Below the pieces are notes generated by a model. The model saw only the letters and a list, made by a program, of their open reading frames with translations. It did no database searches and was not told the DNA's origin. A stretch of DNA of 64,000 nucleotides from Thamnaconus septentrionalis (Eukaryota; Chordata; Actinopteri; Tetraodontiformes; Monacanthidae): the NCBI GenBank assembly GCA_009823395.1, contig CM020507.1, positions 10,840,001 through 10,904,000 of the forward strand, in the 5' to 3' direction. This document shows, piece by piece, positions 48,694 to 60,017 of this stretch. Every line of letters begins with the position of its first letter. The first letter of the stretch is position 1. Position numbers and translations under genes: made by a program.

Positions 48694-49512
48694 AGAGGGG
48701 CCGAGCGTTTGTCAAGTGGCAGCCAGCAGATGGTGTCTAATCTAACGTGGGGGGGGCAGTCCACCCCCCCACCCCCTCTCGGGACGCAGCAGGGGGGTGA
48801 GGACCCTGAGTGGTGCTCACACAGTCATCAAGCGCCGCTGGGCTTAACCCTCTGGAAAGAACAACACACCCGTGGCTCATTCACTCTTCAAACACTGACG
48901 CACTCCCGACAACACTGTAGGAAGTCGCCTCTTTAACCCCCCGATTCACAACATCGGCCACACGTGAATCAAACATTTTGTTATTGCGACGCTGCGTAGC
49001 TAGCTAGACGTCGTTAGCGCTACAAGCTAACCTTCGCTGCAGGGCCAGAAGGAAGTCGCTGGAAAACTTCAAACAGAACAACAGTGAGGCAGGTGAGAAT
49101 ATTTTTTTTCTTTAGCTCCAAAGCTAATTGACTTCCCCCACATGGTTTATTTAAAGAGTATCAAAATGCTAAAAGTAAAATCCCATCATGCTACTGCCAA
49201 AAACAATCAACACTTGCTAGCTGCTTCTGGCAGGACCGAATTGCGATGGATGAGAAGGTGAAGGAGGAGCAACCTGAGCGTTAGCAGTCCAACGCGCAAC
49301 CGCAGGGGCCGACCATGTCTGCTGCAGCCTGCGTTCAGCCTGCGAGTTGAGCGGAGCGCTGCTTCAAACCTCAAGTCCAACACGCTACACATCCCTTCCC
49401 CCCAAATCATTAGCGGCGCGGCGCAGCAGCGGCGGCGTCTGTGCACGGTGTCTGTCTGGCACTGAGCTCCAGCGCTGATGCACACGGCCGTCTGAGTCAG
49501 CAGGGTGCGAAC
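48694..49512. other. anonymous noncoding sequence
   Basis: No gene supported. Contains a G-run/C-run pair near 48749-48771 that can form a short hairpin. Confidence 0.4.
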
Positions 49513-49664
49513 CTGGCTGACTAACTGACTGACTGGCTGACTGACTGACTGACTGGCTGGCTGGCTGGCTGACTGACTGACTGACTGACTGACTGGCTGG
49601 CTGGCTGACTGACTGACTGACTGACTGACTGACTGGCTGACCGGCTGGCTGACTGGCCGACTGA
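49513..49664. repeat. tetranucleotide array, 38 units of CTGA/CTGG
   Basis: Exactly 38 tetramers with only CTGA, CTGG and rare CTAA, CCGG and CCGA variants, arranged in blocks. On the minus strand it reads as a Ser-Gln-Ser-Val type run and causes frames of 150-275 codons. Confidence 0.97.
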
Positions 49665-49738
49665 GGGAAGGTACAACCAAGCGGTAGCCTTTCGTGTGCA
49701 CGGCGACCCCGACTGCTTGACTGCAGCTGTAAGCTCCG

Positions 49739-49741
<3 letters not shown>

Positions 49742-49777
<36 letters not shown>

Positions 49778-49788
49778 TGTGTGCGTGG
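49742..49788. repeat. (GT)n microsatellite, imperfect
   Basis: About 14 GT units, then AT and CG interrupted GT steps. Confidence 0.95.
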
Positions 49789-50080
49789 AATGTGGAAATG
49801 AATGGAAAAGAGGCGGAGTGGACGAGAGGAGGAACACGGGGGAGCATGTGGGATGAATTAGCCGTTTCTGGAGGTCGCGAAGGCCTGATGAGAACCTGGG
49901 GTGTGAACAAAGAGGAACTGTTAGTCACACCCCCCCCCACCCACCCACCCACCCACCGCCCCCCACCCCAGCCCTGTGACAAGCAGTGAATCAGGGCCCG
50001 TTTGAGTGAGTAATACTCGAACTCCCACCATCCCGACGCTGTGACCTCGCCGTCACTTCCTGTTCGGCAGCGCCTCCCCC

Positions 50081-50140
50081 CTGAGCGACGAGGCTCTCCT
50101 GAGCGACCAGGCTCTCCTGAGCGACCAGGCTCTCCTGAGC
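50081..50140. repeat. short tandem repeat, 3.3 units of 18 bp
   Basis: Consensus CTGAGCGACCAGGCTCTC. Units 2 and 3 are identical and unit 1 differs by one base. Confidence 0.95.
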
Positions 50141-50278
50141 CTTCTGTCTTCCATGAAGGTGAGACCTCCGAACCCGCCGCCATCAATCCAGGAATGGCAT
50201 CACCGAGCTGCCGGATTTGACTGTGTACTGTACACATACGCGGATGTGCTTGTAGTGTACAGGAGGATGGCAGGGTGG

Positions 50279-50301
50279 GGTGGTGGTGGTGGTGGTGGTG
50301 G
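50279..50301. repeat. (GGT)7 trinucleotide repeat
   Basis: Seven GGT units followed by a G-run. Confidence 0.93.
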
Positions 50302-50492
50302 GGGGCTTTGCTAGCAGCTGATGTTTCAACAACACACAGGCGTTTCACGGGGTGACGCTAAAGTAAAGGTGAGCGGACGAGCGGGAAGGTCAACGAGCCG
50401 CTGCAGTCGTTTCTCGCAGATGTGGGTCACTCTGTCTCTGCCGCCCACCCGTCACCCAACCCCCCCCACCCACCACCCGCCCGCCTCCTCCG

Positions 50493-50494
50493 CG

Positions 50495-50547
<53 letters not shown>

Positions 50548-50575
50548 ACAAGCGCACACACACACACACACACAC
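50493..50575. repeat. (AC)n compound array, 83 bp
   Basis: An AC run interrupted by TA, AA and AGCG steps. Confidence 0.95.
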
Positions 50576-50670
50576 GTACGTTCGCGTGCAGCCGTCCCCT
50601 CCGCTCGCCGCCTCCCAGCCGAGCCTCCTTTAAATTCAGTCCATATAACCGAGCACTTTACACTATTAAA

Positions 50671-50691
50671 CCCCCCCCCCCCCCCCCCCCC
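50671..50691. repeat. poly(C) tract, 21 C
   Basis: An uninterrupted C run. Several shorter C- or G-homopolymers of 9-17 bases occur in the surrounding 10 kb. Confidence 0.93.
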
Positions 50692-50776
50692 TCAGCGGCA
50701 GCTCCCGGCGTCTGATCCAGAGACACAGGTCATTTGTCATCAGAGGAGGGGAGCGTCGCGGAAACGGCGGACCCAG

Positions 50777-50801
50777 CACACACACACACACACACACACA
50801 C
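50777..50801. repeat. (CA)12 array, left arm of an inverted pair
   Basis: A perfect run. The complementary (TG)14 array lies 61 bp downstream. Confidence 0.95.
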
Positions 50802-50861
50802 CACCCTCTGTGACAACTGCTCGGCCGCGTTCAGCGTTTCTCTCCGTGCGGAGCGACGTGG

Positions 50862-50862
<1 letters not shown>

Positions 50863-50891
<29 letters not shown>
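50863..50891. repeat. (TG)14 array, right arm of an inverted pair
   Basis: A perfect run, reverse-complementary to the CA array just upstream. Confidence 0.95.
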
Positions 50892-50894
<3 letters not shown>

Positions 50895-51191
50895 GGGGTT
50901 GTCAATGGTTGTGTGAAGGTGTGCGCACGTGCACGCCAGCGAGGGCTCGGCTGTTTTATCTCCACGCTCGAGTAGTCCGCCTGGAAAACAAAGCAGCGGA
51001 GACTGCAGGTGCTATATTAGCCCGGGCTAATACGCTTTAAAACCACCTGGTTAGAAATAGGACTGGGAGCTGATAGCACTGTCAGCACTGAGAGTCACAC
51101 ACATGAAAAGCAGCCTCTCTGTGTGTTTCATCCCGACATGAATGGGATCCATCTCCACCTCGGAGAGGAGGTGGAGAGCAGCTAGTGGACA

Positions 51192-51217
51192 AGGAAGGAA
51201 GGAAGGAAGGAAGGAAA
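51192..51217. repeat. (AAGG)6 tetranucleotide repeat
   Basis: Six AAGG units in a homopurine strand. Confidence 0.95.
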
Positions 51218-51686
51218 GAGGAGGAATCAGGTACGAGAACCAGAGGGCGCCGCCTGAAGTAAGGAAACCCTCCGCCTCCCCCTCCCCCTCCCCCTCTCCC
51301 ACCCGCTGTTACACTGTCTGCTTATATTTTGGGCCTGGTGTAACATGTAGATACTGTATCGATCTGGACTGCGGGGGTTGGGGGCACAGAAGGGGGAGGG
51401 GGAGCACAGTGTGTGTGTGGGGGGGGGCAAAAAAATCAATTCCCTCCTCTTTAAAAAGCAGCCAGACCTCTGGAGAAAAAAGAAGGAAGGGAGAGAAATA
51501 AAGAACCGCTGGGGGAGGGGGGTCATCTGCACTTTTGTTTCACCTTGTAATAACTGCGTAGCCACCGATGGCAGGGTCGGGGGTGGGGGGTGGGGGTGGG
51601 GGGGTGCATGGAAACGAACAAAGGGGGTCGGCAAAAAGTACACAAAATGCATTTTTTTTTTTTTCTGTATAGGCAAATGGGTCCAG

Positions 51687-51688
<2 letters not shown>

Positions 51689-51739
<51 letters not shown>
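51689..51739. repeat. (TG)25 microsatellite
   Basis: A perfect TG run ending in GAGTG. Confidence 0.97.
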
Positions 51740-51740
<1 letters not shown>

Positions 51741-52057
51741 TGCAAAACATAGCGTGCCAAGACCTTTTTTCTTTTGCGGGCCGAGCATATGAGCGCGGCA
51801 GCGCGAGCCAGACATCGACCACTTATCTACCGGCCGCCACCCACCCCTCCTCCGACTCCTCCGACTCCTCCCTCCTCCCCCACCTCCAACCAGCACCTCC
51901 ACCCCCCCCCCCCCCCCTCCCTCCCCACCCTCTCCCCAAAAGCCCATCAACGACACGGGAGCAGGCAAGCGTGAGAGACGGGCTTGGCGACAGACACGAA
52001 ATGTGGCACGAGATGCAGAAATGGAGCCCTTCAGACGCACGCGCGCACACACGCACG

Positions 52058-52079
52058 CACACACACACACACACACACA
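52058..52079. repeat. (AC)11 microsatellite
   Basis: An AC run preceded by CGCGC/ACGC alternations. Confidence 0.93.
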
Positions 52080-52569
52080 GACATCCCAGTACTTCCAGCC
52101 AAGCCTACAGTGTGGTTAACTTCTGGCATGCCATTCAGGACCAGAGGCAGCTGTTCTGAGGAGAGACGCCATGACTGGGGTGGAAAAAATCTTCCGGGTG
52201 TCAAGGCAACCGGCGGGGGGGTAGGAAGGGGGGCAGGGGGGGATACGTCGCTCGCGTCGAGCATTTTTTCAAAAATAGCATCGGCAACGAAACTCTTTGC
52301 ATTTTTACGGCCATTTAGACGGACGGCTTGTTTCAATACGACTGCGATGAACCGTGACGCCGTCTTTTAATCTCCAGATTTCATTTATTTAATTTTTGAT
52401 TGTTCCTTTTATTTAATCCCAATTTTTTTATTTACGAAATTGAATTACCAAGTGAGGTCGCAACTACGCAGTTGGCTAATATAATAACGGGGAAAAATGA
52501 CATCTTCATGTGTGCGGGTGCGTTTGGATAACCTTTAAATCTCTCTCCGCCGCTAGTCCGAAACACATC
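52080..52569. other. anonymous noncoding sequence
   Basis: No gene supported. G-runs near 52213-52240, then AT-rich from about 52370. Confidence 0.4.
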
Positions 52570-52950
52570 CCCCTGACCTTTTAATTAGAGCTCAGCACCA
52601 AACAGCGGCAACGCACTAAATCTCCCCCCCGAGGCTGCAGGTTCGGACATTGGTATAAAACAGCCTGCCGTAAAATCATTACCGGGCTGTAAAACAACGG
52701 CAAAATTCCCGGGTGCGGGAGCGAGGGAGGGAAGAAAGGCGAGAGATCCTCGGGCGGACGCGCAAGTCAAACATTTGCACAACAGGCCAAATAGCGTTGC
52801 ATCCCGCAGGGAGCGGAGCATGTGCACAAGTAATGGGCTTTCCAAGGGCGCGTACGGCCCAAATGAAATCACCGCTGAGATTTCAACAATTCATAATCTA
52901 TAGGACAATGGAAGTGTTTGGACAATGGGAATAAAAAAAAAAAAATCCAT
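52570..52950. promoter_or_regulatory. candidate regulatory block
   Basis: A repeat-free block of about 380 bp with TTTTAATTAGAG, AAAATCATTACC, GCCAAATAGCG, TAATGGGC and CAATTCATAATC. No coding potential. It adjoins the stronger block to the right across an A-run. Confidence 0.3.
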
Positions 52951-52959
52951 ACGATAAGC

Positions 52960-53390
52960 CGGCGTTAGCTAGCACTACATCAATCATAAACCTTTGCTCG
53001 ACGAGCCGCCCGCCAGCAAATAAACATATGGCTAATCCAGGCTTTGTTGTGAAATTTAATTAATTGGCTTTGTGTATTTAAGCCTGCGCATCGACATATG
53101 TCTGGGCAGCCGTATCAGAATAGGCCCTTGTTTGTCGTCCCACGTGCTCACGCCGACTCCTCCTGTTTGTACATTTATTAGATACAGAAAATGGTGGAGG
53201 TTCCTATACCCTTCATGCTGCACACAAAGCCGCGCATTTAATTGCACGGCCAAATGTAAATATGCACAGTGGAAACATTAGCGGGGCAATTAATGATGAC
53301 TGGCGTGATAGCACACAGAAAGTCTAATTAGTGATGGTGTATTAAGCAATTATATCAAATTAATGACATTAGATAAATGGCAAAGGGGGT
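52960..53390. promoter_or_regulatory. strong candidate enhancer/conserved noncoding element
   Basis: Free of simple repeats over about 430 bp in the middle of the repeat hot spot, with dense developmental factor motifs. These are a FOX-like AAATAAACA (53018-53026), an OTX/bicoid-like GCTAATCC (53031-53038), a SOX/TCF-like CTTTGTTG (53042-53049), TTTAATTAATTGG (about 53055-53067) and several CATATG E-boxes. Four further TAAT-type sites lie between 53287 and 53372. No frame longer than about 70 codons. This is the block I would compare first with other fish and with mammals. Confidence 0.45.
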
Positions 53391-53578
53391 GTGGTGGGGG
53401 GGGGGGTCGGGTAATGTGATGAGGTGGGTTTGTTTTGGGAGGTGGTTGAGAAAGGTCACGCGTTCGCACACACATATGCACATGCATACACACACACGCA
53501 CAGACAGATGAATTAAACAATATTGCTAGCAGGCAGTCACATCAGGGGTCAGGAGTGGTCCATTCAAGTCAGCAGTGA

Positions 53579-53579
<1 letters not shown>

Positions 53580-53639
<60 letters not shown>
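53580..53639. repeat. (CTG)20 triplet repeat
   Basis: Twenty perfect CTG units. On the minus strand the CAG reading gives a Gln run in an open frame of only about 57 codons bounded by stops, so a polyglutamine gene is unlikely. The plus frame gives a Leu run. Confidence 0.98.
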
Positions 53640-53640
<1 letters not shown>

Positions 53641-54877
53641 GTCAGCATGCAGATGTGATACAGTCCCAGTCCACTGTGGGAGCAGGATTCCCCTCAATTA
53701 ACTCCACAGTCAGACCAAAAAAAAAAAAAAAGAGGGGGTTTAATCCATACCATATCGTGCCAATAGCATTACAGCTCAGCTGGCATGCTGACCCAAGCAG
53801 TAAATAAACAAGCGGATGAGGCCAAACAGCCTCTTGCAAAGTCCATTTGCACGAGGCTGGACGGGCCCTGAGTGTTTGTGCAGAAAGGTTTGTTTTCTTT
53901 TGTTTTTTTAATGCGTTATTAACAAAAAAAAATTGCTGTGTGCAATTTCGCATTTTGCAACTTGTGATTTCGACTGCAGCGACGACGAGCTGAGTTCTCA
54001 GGGAGGATTTCTTTCAGCGACGCAACCCAAACAGCTCAATCCAGCGTTTAGTCTGTAAAAGTGCGACAGAACTAATCAATGGGAGAACACGAGAACGCCG
54101 CAATTTCACTTTGAGTGCCTCACTCTTAAAAAATGGTGAGCCCCGGTTTAACAGGACCTCTATCGCTTATCGATCCGCATTTATTACTTTTAAATGTGGG
54201 TAATTGTGAGTTTGCTGCAATCTCCGTCTGCATCTTTATGGGACGGCTCCGGTTGGTGCGTCGCTCCCTAAGTGCACTCGTAAATTGGCTTTATGACTTT
54301 GCGAGACATATCGCCGCTAATGTTTTCGCTCGACAGCTTTACGACCGCATTGTTGCAACACCGGTGGAAGATACTTTCTAATATATTGCAAAAGTCATGT
54401 TGTCAAAAAAATGGAAAGGAAATTATAGCCTGTGTGCGCGAGGCGCTCTCTCCAATAATGGCAACTCGTTTGTCAGCCGGAGCGTTTATTCCCAAAGAAA
54501 ATCAATATATATATGTTTATTAAATTGTAAATTGCAAAATATTTCCTTTGGATGTGATTGAGGGAAATTGCTACTCAATATTATGGCGGAATCACAAAAA
54601 GAAGAGCGTTTAAAGACGCCGCGGTGCTCTCTGGTGAAGCTAAGGGCGTTAGCGCGCTGCGTGTACGACAACTCTGGCCATTATTCTCCAGATGTTCCCA
54701 CTCGCGGCCCCGTCAAAGAGCGGCATTCAGCCACCTTCCTGCGTTCTGTCATCCCCGCTCCTCCCGCTCACACCACCCGATCCCTCCATCAAAGCGGGGC
54801 CACTTTGCCAAACATGATCCCTGCCTGTTGTGCGTTGCTTCGGTTTCGAGCAGCGGATTAAACAGTTCCCACCAACT
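53640..54877. other. anonymous noncoding sequence, array-free
   Basis: No gene recognised. AT-rich around 53880-54120 and 54480-54570. The frame at 54133-54381 (82 codons) shows no domain. Could contain further regulatory sequence. Confidence 0.35.
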
Positions 54878-55090
54878 CTCTGATGTGGACCCTTATCTCA
54901 GGTTTCTCCTGACACCGCCGCCGCCGCCGCGGTATTAGGAGCTAAAGGGCTTTGTTATGGAGCACAAAAGGCAGGGCTAAGGCAGCAGTTAGCGCAGCTT
55001 TGTTAAGGGTCAGGGAGGTGTTAAATAGACTACACCTGGGGCCGTGTTAACACCTTCACCTGAGACATTCAAAGTTCTGTTCAATTGGAC
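54878..55090. promoter_or_regulatory. candidate enhancer with repeated SOX/TCF-like sites
   Basis: CTTTGTTATGG at 54950-54960, an inverted CACAAAAGG shortly after it, and CTTTGTT at 54998-55004 lie within 55 bp. CACCTG/CACCTT E-box-like steps follow. A (CCG)n run at 54915-54930 interrupts the left part. Motif-based inference. Confidence 0.3.
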
Positions 55091-55240
55091 GACGGGCGAG
55101 CGACGGCGGAGCGGGAGACGTGACGCCGCCGAAATGAATGAAGCATGGAAATATCTGGCTCTCCAAAATGAAGAAATAGCAAATTACTATTGGAATGAGA
55201 GATGAGGATAAGTTGTGATGTGTTAATAAAAAAGTTTATA

Positions 55241-55290
55241 AATATATATGTGTATATATATATATATATATATACATGCATATAAATACA
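55241..55290. repeat. (TA)n-rich microsatellite
   Basis: TA run with TG and CATGCATA steps, 50 bp. Confidence 0.92.
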
Positions 55291-56051
55291 CATGCATACG
55301 CACACATAATGTGAAGCAGACAGCGTTGCCTCTGTTTGCAAGTCTTTTGATTTCCACTGGGCTGTCTCAGCCAATTTCTCAAAAAGACAGCTCTCTTTGT
55401 AATTGGAGTCCGGCCAGTGAGTACTCCTCTCTGGCGGTTGCTGTTATTGACGATGTTCCAGGAGGCTGCGACGTGATGGAAATCCTCTTTTACCAACCAA
55501 GCAATCAGGTGTAACGACATGATAACCAATCAGCTCGGAGGATAACAGCTGCGATTAGCTCGCTGCCCCCCCGCCGCCGCCGCCAACCCTCCCAACCTCC
55601 CCCCAAATAAAAATAAACTTTTTCATCCCGCCGTCGCGTTCGATTGGATTTCAAACTTTGCCCAGAGAGGACCCCCAAAAAAAACCACCACCACCCCTGG
55701 GCGACTCCGGGGTTGGGGAGGGGGCGAAACGGACCACATTCTGGGTCGGCTCAGCGTCAGGCCTTGTTACCCCCGATCCCCATCTCCCCCTGTCTCCCAC
55801 CTCCCCTTCCTGGCGCCCCCCCCGCCGCCCACTCGCGCTAGTCTGGCTGGCCTACACACGCGATCCCGCGCGCTAGCCGCACCTAAGCCCCCGTCAAAAG
55901 CTAACACCGGCTCAGCGTTAGAAAAACTCCTATAGGGGCCGAGCGCCATCCCCCTCCTCGCCGCTCCGCCAGTCTCCTCCCCTCCTTGTGCTGCCTGACT
56001 ACACTTTCGCTTCGCATTACTTCTGCTATTCTAACTTTTCCACTTCTGGCC
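55291..56051. other. anonymous noncoding sequence
   Basis: GC-rich from about 55560 to 55990, with (CCG)n at 55570-55582 and C-runs. No exon supported. Confidence 0.4.
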
Positions 56052-56310
56052 ACTATCAATTATGCACTAGAATAACAGTGGGGCCAGGCTTGGCAGCAGG
56101 ACATAAAGGCCGATTATGAGTGTGAATAATTCAGCCATCTTCGTGCCATGTTCCTCTTACCAGTGATACCGGCTGGATGGCTCTGCTGCTAATGTACCAC
56201 GTAGACGCAATCTGACCTTGCCTTAATGTAACGACAGCCCTCGACATCCCCGAGGTGGAGCGCTGCTGCGCAGGAAGTGTGGCCGCGTGTTCCATTATTG
56301 AAGGCTGATG
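56052..56310. promoter_or_regulatory. candidate enhancer/conserved noncoding element
   Basis: Repeat-free 260-bp block with TATCAATTATGCA, CGATTATGAGTG, GAATAATTCAG, GCTAATGTACC and CCATTATTGAAGG. No coding frame beyond 75 codons. Composition typical of vertebrate regulatory DNA. Confidence 0.35.
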
Positions 56311-57059
56311 TCGCCCGAGTTTTGACACAGATCTGGGAAGCTGACACCTGCCAGCCAAAGACCAACCCGACCAGGAGGGTGCGCTCTCACGCTACGCCCC
56401 CATCTCAAAGGCAAACAGCAAGTTCATTTGGGGGAAAAAAAAATATGCATAGTGCTGATATTGAAAGTGGTACAAAGGTAGAGCTGAATATTTAGCATAA
56501 ATGTTTTGGCAGGAGGAGCAGCCAGGCTTCGTATCCACATCACCGCCGTCTTGATTTCATGTTTTTAGAAATTGCAGTGGTTTGCATTTTTTTTTTCCTA
56601 TTAGACAGCACTGAATTTTTCATTCCACATGCTAACTGAACATTTATTTCACTTTTAAACCATCCTGGGAATGTTCACATTTCACTGTCTATTTTTCTCC
56701 ATAAATTATCCAGTTTAATGAGCTGGAGGTCCTTCATTATTCATTGTGAACTAGACAAATTTAACATTGAAAACACTGCATCTAGATATGTGAAATATAT
56801 TGCAATATTGTTGTTAAGAGAAGGTTAGTCTAAAGTCTGGGGAAATAAAATAATCGCAATATATTGAATCAAATTCATCTCAAATTGTTCAGAGTGGGCT
56901 TTATATTTTTGGTTGGATTTGGCTGCAAAAAGAAAACCTGAGTAAAACCTGCATTAGAATAACAAAATAAGGGAAAAATATATAAATGAAATGATTATTA
57001 AGAATTTAAAGTATTTCACTACATCTAATTAAGATTTTTTTTCCATAGAGTTCGTGTCA
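56311..57059. other. AT-rich anonymous sequence, possible degraded DNA transposon
   Basis: Strongly AT-rich from about 56560 to 57050. Within 56785-56875, AAATATATTGCAATATT and TAATCGCAATATATTG occur about 60 bp apart. ATCGCAATATATTG-type ends are known from fish DNA transposons, so a degraded short element is possible, but no clear termini are seen. Confidence 0.3.
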
Positions 57060-57255
57060 AGTGTGTGTGCAGCGGACGGGAAATTTAATTTAGCGTCGTA
57101 TGCATGTCAAGGTCAAACAGTCTTGAAGGACGCAGGCCAAATAAACGATAATGTTTCTGGGTGGAGAAAAAGCCCCTTGACTGCCTCTTATTTGTGCTTC
57201 CGCTGGCCGTGCACACTCTAATCCTGGCTGGAATGTCTCCGCTCGCTGAGCCCGG
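57060..57255. promoter_or_regulatory. candidate enhancer with orphan nuclear-receptor site
   Basis: TCAAGGTCA at 57107-57115 is a perfect extended half-site of the NR5A/ERR class. AATTTAATTTAG, CAAATAAACGATAATG and CTCTAATCCTGGC also occur. Repeat-free and noncoding. Confidence 0.3.
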
Positions 57256-59056
57256 CCTGTCCTAAAGAAGAGAACAGCAGGTGAAACCGAACTCTCGCAG
57301 GACTCGTCCCGCCTCCACAGCTTCTACTGGCTTGTTTAATCAGGTCCTGCACCACACAGGAGCCCAGCTGGCAGGGCGCACAGTGGGTTTTTTTTTTTTT
57401 TCAACCTTCTGAAATGGGAACACGTTTTATATGGAGAACAAAGTTTAAAGAGACTTTTCATTAAATGTATTAATTAAAGAGGTGGAATTTCACCGTGAAA
57501 AACCAAAATCGCTTTGATATTTGTTTGTTCTCGTCCACGCTGAACCAACACTGTGCAAGTTCTGATCACAGATTTCAGAATATTTCATTTGAATGACTAA
57601 TTTCAGAATCAGTGAGCAGTGGCTATGTTCCTCGCGCTTCATTAAGCATTTAACGGTGATGCATTTTTATTGTCCGTCTTGTATCAGCCGCTCTATCTCT
57701 TACAAAAAACAAGCACGCAGGCCAGGCACGTAGGACAAACAGCTAGAGCGGCCGAGAAGCAACTGCCTGCTGCCGTCAGCAACAGTGACACAGCCACAAC
57801 AATGAGTCTAATGCTGGCGGTGGGCCTGCTGGGTCGCCTCTGCCGGACCCACCCAAGCACCGCCCCCCAAAAAAAACAACGAAAAAACAAAAACAGCCAG
57901 AGTTCACTCACAGATGTTGTTGCGCAAACAGGACAGACAGAGGAAGGAAGTGCGTATTTTAATTTAAAAAGTGAAATAAATAAACATGAACATACATGAA
58001 ATGACGCCTATCACCCCACACAAAGCGAGTGAGAGTTCCCGGGAACCACGTCCACCAAGACTCTTCACCGCCACTTCAAACAGTTTCCAAAACCAACCGT
58101 CATCAGCGGCTTGCAATTAGCGAGGCGAGGTGCAGAATGTCTTCAAGACCAGCAGCGAGACTGAGGAGGTTAAAAAAGTTCTGCGAAGAAACGCGACACA
58201 CACACACACACACCGCGTGGGATGCAACCATAGGCAGCGCTCATCACCTCTGTTTATGTGGAGGGGCTTAGGCCACTTTGGGGACTCCCACTAAGTCTCA
58301 CTTATCTCATTAGACCCTTAAAACTGATTAATATGAATGCCAGCGGAGGCCAGCTGAAGGCTTTCTGAAGGAAGGAGGGAAGGAGAGGGACGGGCAGGGG
58401 AAGGGGCAGGGGGAGGGGCAGGGGGGCTTCGGAGGAAGGGGCTTTTTTTTGTGTCTCCGGACAATGAGCTGATGGCTTTTTAAGCCTCTCAGTGGCTCCG
58501 GGTTAATACCCAGGGCTGCAGTCATGGGATAGGCTGCGGTTCAAAGGCTGCTGCACTCGGAGGCCTCGCGGGGAGAAAATAAACAAGCTGAATAAATACC
58601 GCGTCTACTGCAACTTGAACCGTGGAGATGATGAACTGCCTCCGCCCCAAAGCAGCCGCGCTCACGCGGGTTCGGCGGGAGGGGCGTGGCTTTTGGTTAC
58701 GACGCTCTGGACCCGGCGACGGCGCGGGACGGGATGAGGAGCGAGGGCGAGGATGGGATTTATCGCACATTCCCAGGATCAATCGGTTCCCCCGTTAGGG
58801 AGGTGTTGAGGGGGAAAAAAAAACTCGGTCGGTACAGTTTCGCACATTAAGAGAGGCGGGCGCGCACTGCAACTTTTACACACGCGAAGAGAAATGAAAA
58901 AGAGGCAGCGCTGGGAGAAGTGGGTCAGGAATACTGCTGCGCTCTGCTGTGGAGGCGGCTGCTTCATTAAGGCGAGTTCAGCTCAGGATAGCGGCGCCGT
59001 GGAAATTTACTACTCGCGCTTTGAGTCCGTGCAAACGCGTGGACGCACGCAAGTAG
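57256..59056. other. anonymous noncoding sequence
   Basis: No gene supported. Short AC run at 58196-58213, G-rich AGGGGC-like repeats at about 58380-58425, GC-rich and CpG-bearing 58540-58760. The part 58280-58350 is TAAT-bearing (CTGATTAATATGAATGCC) and could be regulatory. Confidence 0.4.
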
Positions 59057-59084
59057 ACACACACACACACACACACACACACAC
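59057..59084. repeat. (AC)14 microsatellite
   Basis: A perfect run. Confidence 0.95.
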
Positions 59085-60017
59085 GAAAAAAATAAATAAA
59101 AGATAAAAAAACTGAACATGTGAGCCATTATCTGGAAACGCACGGGGGACAAAAAAAAAAACAAAACCCGCAGCTGAAGGATTTTGTGTCATAATTGCAT
59201 TTGTAGCTGCGACGATAATAAGACGCATCAAAAAAAATTAGTTTGAACAGCAGAAATTGTTATTCCTCCCCCAGACTCCCCTGCGCCCCACCCCCCACTA
59301 ATTCCACTCAGTCTTATCAGGCCTGGAGGACTCAGCAGTGATGCAGCCGGACGGGGGGGAAAGTTAAATCAAAGGCGAACGCCAGAGACTCGCTGCCAAA
59401 ACATGCAACCATTCCCACCACGCTGATCCGTACTGGTCCACATTGTTCAGATAACAACGCAACGTTTGGTGACCTTAACGTACGAGGTGGAGAGCCGGAC
59501 CGGCTGTATTCTCAACGTGCCGCTTTGTCTTTGCGGAAAAAGTGTATTGTGGTGTATTTGTTTTGGGGTTTTTTCGTCGTCGTTCGGGGAATGAAATCCG
59601 CGGTGACGCACGAGTTCAGGTGAGCTAATGCGTCTTTGTTTTTTTTTTCAAGGGCACGCTCGTGCGGCCCGTCACGGCTCTTAGCGGCAAGATGCTACAT
59701 AGTAGCGGAGCCCCCACCGCCCCCGCCGACCACCCCCTCCGCCCTCCCCCCCAGGAGTAAACACAGGGCCGGTGCAGGGGAGCCTTCAGTGTCACAGGGA
59801 ACAAAGCCAGAGGTCTGAACCTGAGAAGCTTAATCCTTTCTGTGTGGAAGAAAGCCTTGGTGTCGCCCGACTCAGACCCTCGAGGACCAAAACCTCCTCA
59901 GGGTGAAGACCCCCCGACCGAGTCGACCCCCACCCTCCCACCCACCCACCACCACCTGCGAAAACCGGCGTGAACGTCTTTAAACACTGGCGAGGAGGAA
60001 GGAGGAGTCGTGGAGGC
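59085..60017. other. anonymous noncoding sequence
   Basis: No gene recognised. A-runs near 59150 and 59230 and C-runs near 59290 and 59720-59755. Confidence 0.4.

Noticed and set aside
49207..50348. Minus-strand frames of 150-275 codons rich in SQSVSQ
   Set aside because: Product of the CTGA/CTGG array plus the adjacent AC array and 18-bp repeat.
50321..52159. Frames of 139-239 codons on both strands
   Set aside because: Dominated by AC/TG arrays and C- or G-homopolymers.
53523..53807. Coding exon at (CTG)20
   Set aside because: Plus frame gives only a Leu run. The minus Gln frame is bounded by stops within about 57 codons.
55560..55990. CpG-island promoter
   Set aside because: GC-rich, but with long C-runs and no recognisable exon or TATA/initiator arrangement. 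Composition alone is not enough.
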